Shown here: one piece after another, positions 23,920 through 29,808 of the stretch
Layout: every line of letters starts with the position of its first letter
How positions within the stretch are numbered: position 1 is the first letter of the stretch
IMG/VR virus record: IMGVR_UViG_3300026483_000026
Location: 1-29,808 of that record
Length of the DNA stretch: 29,808 nt
Direction: 5' to 3' (one strand)
Source: a virus
The notes under the pieces: generated by a model
Seen by the model: only the letters and a program-made list of their open reading frames with translations
Told to the model about the DNA's origin: nothing
Database searches by the model: none
Position numbers and translations under genes: made by a program

Positions 23920-24783
23920 TTATCTAACTCTTCCTTCTTCATAAGCTTTTTGTATTTCATTAATATTAGCTCTATATTTTTCAGGATTGTTAGTCATTAA
24001 ATTGACTATGTCTGAACGCTTATAGATTTTACGAGATACAGGTTCTCCTGAACCCTTACCACCGGTAGAAGCTGCTTTACGCTGCTGCTTACGGTCTTCA
24101 TCATTAATAGCTTTAGTCTGCTCAACGATACCTTTGCGTTCCTTCCAAAATGAAAGTAACTCATCAGCAGCATCAAAATCATACTTATCTGCTCTTTCTA
24201 ATAACTCTACTCGTACTTTTGAACTTTTCACCCAATCACCAAATGCAGGGTCTTGTATAATATCTACATAGTCAGGGTGTTTAGTTGTTAGCTTCCCAAG
24301 AACTTCTTGCTCATTTTGCTTAACAAGTAATTCTTTTATCTGCTTCATTTCCTCAGAGCCAGATACTGCTTTAGCTACTGCCTCTTTTGGATTATCAAAA
24401 AAATCTGGTTCAGCATTGTCATTGTTGCTTAAGTTTTCTTTAGTTTCGCTAACCTTATTCTTAATAAATTCATCTACAATTTTACGAAGTTCACCAACTT
24501 CTGCACCTTGTCTACCTACTAATTTTTCAGCTTCTTGGTGCATCTGTACAACTTCTTCAATACTTTTACCAGAATACTTACCTTCAAGTTTTGGTTTTTC
24601 TGTATTTTCTACTTCTTCAGTTGCTTCAGCTACTTCTTCTGTTTCAGCAGTTTCCTGATTATTATCAGCTGCTTTTGATTCTTCTTCTGGTTTATTATCA
24701 AGCTCTGTTAATAAGTCTACCAGCTCCTCATTTTCTTGTAAATTTACTTCACTTTTATCAAGTGGGTTTGCTACTTTAGTCAT
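23920..24783 (-). CDS. Capsid scaffolding protein
   Basis: 287 aa. Very acidic N-terminal half (residues 10-65, mostly Glu/Asp/Asn), a helical, coiled-coil-like middle (IEEVVQMHQEAEKLVGRQGA) and a basic C-terminus (RSDIVNLMTNNPEKY, EGRVR) that would contact the shell. Composition and position between portal and capsid genes fit an assembly scaffold that is removed before DNA packaging. The ATG follows GGAGACATTAA. Confidence 0.85.
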   Translation of the reverse strand: MTKVANPLDKSEVNLQENEELVDLLTELDNKPEEESKAADNNQETAETEEVAEATEEVENTEKPKLEGKYSGKSIEEVVQMHQEAEKLVGRQGAEVGELRKIVDEFIKNKVSETKENLSNNDNAEPDFFDNPKEAVAKAVSGSEEMKQIKELLVKQNEQEVLGKLTTKHPDYVDIIQDPAFGDWVKSSKVRVELLERADKYDFDAADELLSFWKERKGIVEQTKAINDEDRKQQRKAASTGGKGSGEPVSRKIYKRSDIVNLMTNNPEKYRANINEIQKAYEEGRVR

Positions 24784-24817
24784 TTAATGTCTCCGTACTT
24801 AAAAGTATTGTGGGGTA

Positions 24818-25030
24818 TTAATTATTTTTAGCACCGGCTTTCTCATGTTCTCTCGCCCATTTATCGTGATATCCGGGAAAGGTATGGTCTAATTTAAACC
24901 TAACAGGTGAAATTATCCGATTACTCATTAAATCACAATCAGGGCATTGTACTTCCTTTACATTGGATTTGGTAAAATGCTCCGTTGTGTGTCCATTAGG
25001 GCAGGTAAAATCAAACAACATTAAGCTCAT
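24818..25030 (-). CDS. Zinc-ribbon protein
   Basis: 70 aa from the ATG at 25030, which overlaps the upstream stop as ATGA; a longer version from 25108 would overlap that gene by 82 bases and has no support. Two metal-binding knuckles, CPNGH (11-15) and CPDC (30-33), form a zinc ribbon of the FmdB-like kind. It ends in a basic tail (GYHDKWAREHEKAGAKNN). It lies between portal and scaffold genes. It may be a regulator, an assembly factor or a nucleic-acid binder. Confidence 0.72.
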   Translation of the reverse strand: MSLMLFDFTCPNGHTTEHFTKSNVKEVQCPDCDLMSNRIISPVRFKLDHTFPGYHDKWAREHEKAGAKNN

Positions 25031-25296
25031 TGAAAGTTTTCCTGTCCTTCTGTACTTATGGTTTCTGATTGTAAAGTCTCGTATGAATTTTTTACAGAGT
25101 TTTCCCAATCAAGAATCCAATTCAGTATTTCCATTTGTCCTTGTGCTAAATGCAATTGCTTTGCATCTTCAAGGTTTAATAGATTTATAGATTTCATAAC
25201 ATTTTCAGTATCTTCTTTAAACTGTTTCCAACCATCAGCCATAAAGAGTTCTAAGTAATTGTTATAATATTTTTCTAATTCAGGGTCTATTATCAT
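25027..25296 (-). CDS. Small conserved protein downstream of the portal gene
   Basis: 89 aa, acidic and helical (YYNNYLELFMADGWKQFKED, then AKQLHLAQGQMEILNWILDW). Proteins with this pattern often sit between portal and scaffold in marine podoviruses (recollection); their function is unknown, and an assembly role is possible. GG lies only two bases before the ATG, too close for normal pairing, and the predicted transcription start of the promoter at 25303-25331 coincides with the A of the ATG. Translation may therefore be leaderless. Confidence 0.72.
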   Translation of the reverse strand: MIIDPELEKYYNNYLELFMADGWKQFKEDTENVMKSINLLNLEDAKQLHLAQGQMEILNWILDWENSVKNSYETLQSETISTEGQENFQ

Positions 25297-25302
25297 TTCC
25301 TT

Positions 25303-25331
25303 ATTATATCATATTTATTTTATTTTGTCAA
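25303..25331 (-). promoter_or_regulatory. Perfect consensus sigma70 promoter for the head genes
   Basis: Read leftward: TTGACA (25331-25326), exactly 17 bases, then TATAAT (25308-25303) with an extended -10 TG. Both hexamers match the E. coli consensus in every base. The -35 box overlaps the portal stop codon. Initiation would be near 25296. It is expected to give high, host-polymerase-driven expression of scaffold and capsid. Confidence 0.8.
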
Positions 25332-27301
25332 GAGTTATTATCAGAAGCCATTTTTACTTGTGATTTAGATATTTTCTCTTTAACATCTAACTCTTTTTCT
25401 TTTAGTTCTAACTCAGCGTATTTAACAAGTTTTTCAAATTCATCTAATCCCACAGACTTAGCCAATGCTGCTATTCTTTTAGTTTCTTCCTCTATAGGTA
25501 GTAACTGAGTTTCAACATTGTTTTGTTGTATTCTGGATACAATCTCTGCAGTTTGAGCTTTAAGGTTTTCAATACTAGATTTAGCTTGCTCAATAGCCAT
25601 TTGTTGTTGCATTTGTTGCATTTGTTGTTGTTCAGGGTTAGGCTGATTAACTTGTCTTAGTTGTGCTATAATAGCTTCTCTATTAGCTAATCCCATATTA
25701 TCTACAATAGACTCAACTAACATTGGGTACATTGGAGATTCTGGTGACATTGTTTGTAGTAGCTGTACTAACTGAGTTACTTCATACTCACGAGCAATAA
25801 TACCTAACGAACTAGAAGCTACAAACTTATAATCTTTTGCAGGGTATAGTTCAGGTTCAAATTGCATATATCTACAAGCAGCTTTTTCAACTAACGGAAT
25901 TAAAAAGTTTTCTTGGAAGTTAATTAAAGTACGCTTATGTCTTTTAATAATAGCACCTAATCCCATAGATATACCAGCTGCTGTTGATTCTCCATTAATA
26001 GAGCCGGGAATACCAGCTGAATCAATAGCACCTGTAGCTTGTTGTATCATAGTTTGTAGTTGTGATGCTTGACTAAAAGTTACTTGGTCTAGTTGTCCAA
26101 AGTTCATAGGTGTTAAAACTTCTTTAGGATTACCATTAGTTAAAATAGTTTTTCCCGGTCTAACATCTAACTTAGCACCTCTAGGCATACGAGAAGCATC
26201 TATACCCATCATAGGGTGTACAGTTAGTGCTAAAGCATCTATTCTTGCTCTCATTTCTGTGTCTAATGCTTTTTGTGAGTTGTAAGCTTTTTCACAAATA
26301 CCACGCCCCCAGAATTTAAATGGTACAGTATCCCAAGAAAATGCAATAACTGGTCTATCTTTTTTCATGTATGGATTGCGTTCTACTTTTAAAACTGTAT
26401 CGTCATTAGCTATAACTACAATAGCTTCTGTGTAAGTTGTTTTATTACCTTCTTCATCTTCAATCATTGTTGGAAACTCTACAACTTCATTTTCATCTGC
26501 TTCAGGCATATCTTCATCTTCTAATAAATCTGTTGGTACTAAGCCATAATATTTAGTTAGCTTAATCATATCCTGTGTATCTAACATACTAACTTTACTA
26601 GCATCTTCTAAATCAGAATCACTAGTAATACTTTCTATTTCTACATCACGATAAATACCGGAATCAATACCTTGTTGTATGCTATGCATTGATACCATTT
26701 TTTCTATAGCCACACCTAATGCATCATCTACGTTAGTAGCTAGGGGGTCTATTAAAAAGTTTTGTGGCATGATAGGGTCTATACGAACTATAACTCTTTC
26801 CTTTTTCTCTACACCAACTGCTGTTAAGCCCATCTCAGGTTGAGGTTGACTAGTAGTTTTTAATTCTGTCATTTCATCTAGTATTAGTTCACCAATACCA
26901 TTACCAAAGATAGCAGAGTTTAATAAACATTCTGCAATAGAACTACGAGCTTTTGCAAAATGCATATCTTCTTCTAATTGATTTCTTATGATTGCTACAT
27001 CCGCTGGATTATTATCTTGGAAGTCATCTTTAATATCAAAGAACTTACCACGACCAAAAGTAGCTTCTTCTATTTCTGCTACTGCTGACTCTACAGCTTG
27101 TTGGGTTGCAGGGCTAATTAATCTTGAACGCTCTGACTCTCTCATACTGTCAGATTTATCCCATATACCACGCCATATACGGTAATATTCATCATGTTTT
27201 TCTTGATAATTGCTTTGATAGTGGTCTCTCCACATCATACATTTATCACTAATCCAATCTTTTAAACTCATTTTAGTGTACATTTCATTATCATTATTCA
27301 T
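25328..27301 (-). CDS. Portal protein
   Basis: 657 aa, P22-like size. It forms the ring at the capsid vertex through which DNA enters and leaves. Typical segments are RLISPATQQAVESAVAEIEE, the PIMPQNFLIDPLA region, FKFWGRGICEKAYNSQKALD, and the stem/crown helices ending in a Gln/Met-rich barrel-like coiled coil (PEQQQMQQMQQQMAIEQA, then EEETKRIAALAKSVGL). It lies between terminase and scaffold, as usual. Ribosome site GGGA about 8 bases before the ATG, 2 bases from the terminase gene. Confidence 0.92.
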   Translation of the reverse strand: MNNDNEMYTKMSLKDWISDKCMMWRDHYQSNYQEKHDEYYRIWRGIWDKSDSMRESERSRLISPATQQAVESAVAEIEEATFGRGKFFDIKDDFQDNNPADVAIIRNQLEEDMHFAKARSSIAECLLNSAIFGNGIGELILDEMTELKTTSQPQPEMGLTAVGVEKKERVIVRIDPIMPQNFLIDPLATNVDDALGVAIEKMVSMHSIQQGIDSGIYRDVEIESITSDSDLEDASKVSMLDTQDMIKLTKYYGLVPTDLLEDEDMPEADENEVVEFPTMIEDEEGNKTTYTEAIVVIANDDTVLKVERNPYMKKDRPVIAFSWDTVPFKFWGRGICEKAYNSQKALDTEMRARIDALALTVHPMMGIDASRMPRGAKLDVRPGKTILTNGNPKEVLTPMNFGQLDQVTFSQASQLQTMIQQATGAIDSAGIPGSINGESTAAGISMGLGAIIKRHKRTLINFQENFLIPLVEKAACRYMQFEPELYPAKDYKFVASSSLGIIAREYEVTQLVQLLQTMSPESPMYPMLVESIVDNMGLANREAIIAQLRQVNQPNPEQQQMQQMQQQMAIEQAKSSIENLKAQTAEIVSRIQQNNVETQLLPIEEETKRIAALAKSVGLDEFEKLVKYAELELKEKELDVKEKISKSQVKMASDNNS

Positions 27302-27303
27302 AT

Positions 27304-28557
27304 TTAGTATCCCGCTATAGTGTCAAGTGCTTCAAAATTATCTTCTTCAAAATCATAATAGTATGTTATTTGTGCTAATTGGTCAATGTAAGCTAGTGAA
27401 TCAACCAAGTCATCATGCACTTGTGGGTTAGGAAATTGAAACAGCTCATCTAAAAATTTTATATTCCATTCACCCTTGTTAATTGTTATTGTACCATGTT
27501 CAAACCTACCTTGTAATGCTGCAACAATCCTATCCACTTTACGTTTATTACCATGTGTTAATTCTTGTATGGTAAAAAACATATTTCTTTGTCGCATCAT
27601 ATCAGTAAGGGGTGACATAATAGCTTGTTTACTTATACCTTTTTCAATACCTATACCTAATGGTTGATATCTTTCTACTGCTTCAAATATCCTTTCGGCA
27701 GTTTCTTCAAAAGTCCAACGACCATGTATAATCTCGTCTACCCACCAACCTGATTCACTTACTTTAACACAAGCAATAGATGTACTATCTAGCTTGGTTT
27801 TCTTTTTCTTCTTAGCTGTAGCTTCTTCAAAGCCTGCCATATCAATAGCTATATAATAACTACCTTCATTAGGTTCTTCCGTACCTACTTGTATCCATTC
27901 TTCTTTAAACAAGTCAGAGCCTTGTGCTTCAAAGGAAGCCATAAACTCTTGTCTAAATGCAAAAGAGGACATACTTTTTTTAGCTTCATCTATTTCACTT
28001 GCATCCAATAATGGATTGTCATACGAAGTAAAATGCCAAGCGTTCCAAGTATCATTATCCATTTCAGCAAACTTATATAAATCATAAAAATGGTTACGAC
28101 CCATTGGTGTACCGATAAATAAAGCTCCGCCTTTTTGGTCAGCTAGGGCAGGCCTTAATATTTGTTCCCACACTTCCGGTTTCATATCTGCGTACTCATC
28201 CATTACTAAGTACTTAAGGGATACACCCCTCATGGTTTCCGGTCTGTCAGCACCTTTTAATGATATAGTAGCACCATTAATTAAGGTTACTTGTAAATTA
28301 TTTATATGTGAATTTTTAATTACTGGATTGCCTATACTCAGTAATACTTGCCACATAATATCTCTAGCTTGTCCTTGTGTTGGGGCAACATAAAACACAT
28401 GTCCAGCTTTTGCTTGTAGGGCATAATATAATAATAAATATACAGCTAGTAATGTTTTACCTGTACGTCTACCAGCAGCTACTACTTTAAATCTACATTT
28501 ACTATTCCAAACTTTTTGTTGCCAGCTCAATAGTTTTATATTTAAGTCAGTACTCAA
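27304..28557 (-). CDS. terL: Terminase large subunit
   Basis: 417 aa packaging motor. ATPase: Walker A AGRRTGKT (28-35), Walker B YLVMDEYAD (116-124, D120-E121) and coupling motif FIGTPMGRN (148-156). Nuclease: first acidic strand YYIAIDMAG (D239) and the C-terminal HDDLVDSLAY (381-390), which cut concatemers. The start is a TTG at 28557 behind GAGGGTAAAGC, overlapping the lysozyme stop as TTGA; no ATG lies between it and the Walker A. The low-efficiency start probably depends on coupling. Confidence 0.95.
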   Translation of the reverse strand: MSTDLNIKLLSWQQKVWNSKCRFKVVAAGRRTGKTLLAVYLLLYYALQAKAGHVFYVAPTQGQARDIMWQVLLSIGNPVIKNSHINNLQVTLINGATISLKGADRPETMRGVSLKYLVMDEYADMKPEVWEQILRPALADQKGGALFIGTPMGRNHFYDLYKFAEMDNDTWNAWHFTSYDNPLLDASEIDEAKKSMSSFAFRQEFMASFEAQGSDLFKEEWIQVGTEEPNEGSYYIAIDMAGFEEATAKKKKKTKLDSTSIACVKVSESGWWVDEIIHGRWTFEETAERIFEAVERYQPLGIGIEKGISKQAIMSPLTDMMRQRNMFFTIQELTHGNKRKVDRIVAALQGRFEHGTITINKGEWNIKFLDELFQFPNPQVHDDLVDSLAYIDQLAQITYYYDFEEDNFEALDTIAGY

Positions 28558-29063
28558 GCTTTACCCTCGTATAGTCCTATTGCTTTTGCTGTAGCTACCA
28601 TCCTATCTTTTATTTGTTTAGGGGTATCTTCATCTTCATATTCAGCATTACTCAAAAACTCTTGTGCTGATAATATATATTTACCCTTATTAAATAAAGC
28701 TACTGCACTAGGGCTACCACCTAAGTCACCACGATAAGTGGATTGTACTAACTCAGCTTGTAGTATTTCTGGCAGTTCATTATAACTAGGTATTAATTTC
28801 TTGGTTAAATCTTCGTGATACTTAAAAGATTCCTTAAAAGTTTTAGTTAACCATTTACCTGTTTGTCCTACCCCTGTGGTCTTTATACCTTTAGTGCAGG
28901 TATAGATACCGTCTACATAACCTTCTAACTCAACTACTCTTTTTTCTTTGTAACTTAACTTTCTTTTTTCTTTCTTTTCTATAGCAGTTATGGCTTGTTT
29001 ACCATGTAGTACTTTATAAGTTTTTTTCTTAACTACTTTCTTTTTCTTCTTTACTACCGTCAT
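28554..29063 (-). CDS. Endolysin, GH24 lysozyme (T4-lysozyme family)
   Basis: 169 aa muramidase that cuts peptidoglycan at lysis. The catalytic pattern is E47-8aa-C56-5aa-T62 (ELEGYVDGIYTCTKGIKT), the Asp/Cys variant of the E-D/C-T triad known in GH24 endolysins. GVGQTG and YRGDLGGSP further on fit the family. The N-terminus is a strongly basic, Lys-rich extension (KKKKKVVKKK) without a signal or anchor sequence, so export would need a holin. GGAGG lies about 9 bases before the ATG, inside the small-terminase gene, which it overlaps by 35 bases. Confidence 0.9.
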   Translation of the reverse strand: MTVVKKKKKVVKKKTYKVLHGKQAITAIEKKEKRKLSYKEKRVVELEGYVDGIYTCTKGIKTTGVGQTGKWLTKTFKESFKYHEDLTKKLIPSYNELPEILQAELVQSTYRGDLGGSPSAVALFNKGKYILSAQEFLSNAEYEDEDTPKQIKDRMVATAKAIGLYEGKA

Positions 29064-29466
29064 GGTCAGTAACCTCCACTACATCAGTTATATCAGTTAT
29101 ATCTGTGGGTTCTTCTCCATTACCAATGATAGTTGTTTCACCACCCACACCGGTAATGGTAATGTTTACTGCAGCTTTACCACCCATGTTTTTATCTTTG
29201 TCAAAGTACGATAAAGGCATAATACGGTCTATTAGTAACTTCCAAGCAGCTGATTGTGATTTATGATTATCATCCAATGCTGCATTCATTATGCTATCAA
29301 TAACTTTTCTGGACTTAGGGCTGGCTAGCAATCTAGCTTTGTATTCCCTAATTGCATCAGCATCCCCTTTGGGTCTACCTACTGCACCTCTATTACCTTT
29401 CTTTTTAGATTTTATTAAATCTTTTTTAGGTCTACCTTTTTTCTTTACTATAGCTTTATCCGTCAT
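29029..29466 (-). CDS. Small terminase subunit candidate (DNA-binding)
   Basis: 145 aa. The basic N-terminus has two AT-hook-like motifs (GRPKK at 11-15, GRPKG at 30-34). A helical core follows (EYKARLLASPKSRKVIDSIM, then AALDDNHKSQSAAWKLLIDR), and then an acidic, flexible tail. Proteins of this layout directly precede the large terminase in marine podoviruses and are taken as the DNA-recognising packaging subunit. Here the lysozyme gene lies between it and terL. GAGGT sits 8 bases before the ATG. Confidence 0.6.
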   Translation of the reverse strand: MTDKAIVKKKGRPKKDLIKSKKKGNRGAVGRPKGDADAIREYKARLLASPKSRKVIDSIMNAALDDNHKSQSAAWKLLIDRIMPLSYFDKDKNMGGKAAVNITITGVGGETTIIGNGEEPTDITDITDVVEVTDHDGSKEEKESS

Positions 29467-29484
29467 CAGGAGCTACCTCATTAG

Positions 29485-29808
29485 TTATTTTTTAAACATC
29501 TTAGTCATTTGTTGTACACCAAAGGATGCAGCAAATACAACACCTACTGCAGTTTTATAGAAATCAGGCATGGACTCAAGGGCAGCAAAGCCACGTGTGA
29601 CAATGTCAGCGTGACCCGTAAATGCTAGTATTAGGGGAATGGATACCAGAATTGTTAGCCACTCGTCCTTCCAAGAGTTATTACTAGCTTGAGCCATAGT
29701 TTGATTCCACTCTAGTTCACCAGCTGCTACTTTGCGTGATATTTCGGCTTGAGCCTTAGTGGTGACTAGTTGTGCCTCTTGCTTTGCTTTACTAAGCTCT
29801 TGCTTACC
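29485..29808 (-). CDS. Holin-like membrane protein (5' end outside window)
   Basis: The frame is open from the right edge through 37 codons ahead of the ATG at 29697, so the start is off the window. The upstream part is a charged, Gln/Lys/Ala-rich helix (SKAKQEAQLVTTKAQAEI, then AAGELEWNQT). Two membrane segments follow (WLTILVSIPLILAFTG and YKTAVGVVFAASFGVQQM), with a short basic tail. A cytoplasmic helix plus two membrane spans and the SWKDEWLTI motif are typical of phage holin-like proteins that release the lysozyme. It sits two genes from the lysozyme. Confidence 0.65.
   Translation of the reverse strand, partial: GKQELSKAKQEAQLVTTKAQAEISRKVAAGELEWNQTMAQASNNSWKDEWLTILVSIPLILAFTGHADIVTRGFAALESMPDFYKTAVGVVFAASFGVQQMTKMFKK

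Noticed and set aside
1-29808. tRNA genes, CRISPR arrays, integrase or attachment sites, insertion sequences
   Set aside because: None could be seen; repeats present are coding repeats within tail genes.

Overview
The window is part of a lytic tailed-phage genome, most likely a short-tailed (podovirus-type) marine phage. It is AT-rich, tightly packed with overlapping genes, and pairs T7-like replication proteins with a P22/marine-podovirus-like set of head and tail genes. No integrase, repressor, tRNA, CRISPR or insertion sequence is visible. The AT-rich composition and the kinds of small conserved genes suggest a marine alphaproteobacterial host (SAR11- or SAR116-like). That host guess is inference; nothing in the window names the host.

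Left arm (1-8399, + strand): DNA replication and nucleotide supply. In order: the 3' part of a T7 gp4-like primase-helicase, a family A DNA polymerase with exonuclease domain, a single-stranded DNA-binding protein with an SSB-like acidic tip, a 5'-3' FEN-type exonuclease, a T7 endonuclease I-like junction resolvase, a small conserved protein, class I ribonucleotide reductase beta (NrdB), a nuclease-fold-like small protein and ribonucleotide reductase alpha (NrdA). Together they unwind, prime, copy and process DNA, clear host DNA or branched intermediates, and convert ribonucleotides to deoxyribonucleotides. A sigma70-like promoter sits before the SSB gene and a strong intrinsic terminator (8414-8449) closes the arm.

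Right arm (29808-8440, - strand, converging on the left arm): packaging, lysis and virion genes. Reading from the right edge: a holin-like membrane protein (open at the edge), a small-terminase candidate, GH24 lysozyme, large terminase, portal, a small conserved protein, a zinc-ribbon protein, scaffold and major capsid protein. Next come a long Ala/Ser/Thr fibre, a glycine-rich adhesin-like protein, an unrecognised protein, a cupin-like protein, a small membrane protein and four small basic proteins, one of them only 33 residues. Then follow the tail adaptor, the tail hub/stabilisation protein, a collar-domain receptor-binding protein, three candidate internal or structural proteins, a 941-residue candidate ejection protein, and finally a run of secreted and membrane-anchored small proteins. 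The head-assembly segment has its own consensus promoter (25303-25331) and ends in an intrinsic terminator just after the capsid gene (22894-22930).

The least understood parts, and the best candidates for undescribed biology, are the distal envelope-directed gene run (8440-10861) with its two long out-of-frame overlaps, the stack of small basic proteins (18511-19322), and the consensus promoter whose predicted start falls on the ATG of the first downstream gene. There is no stretch over 300 bases without a gene.
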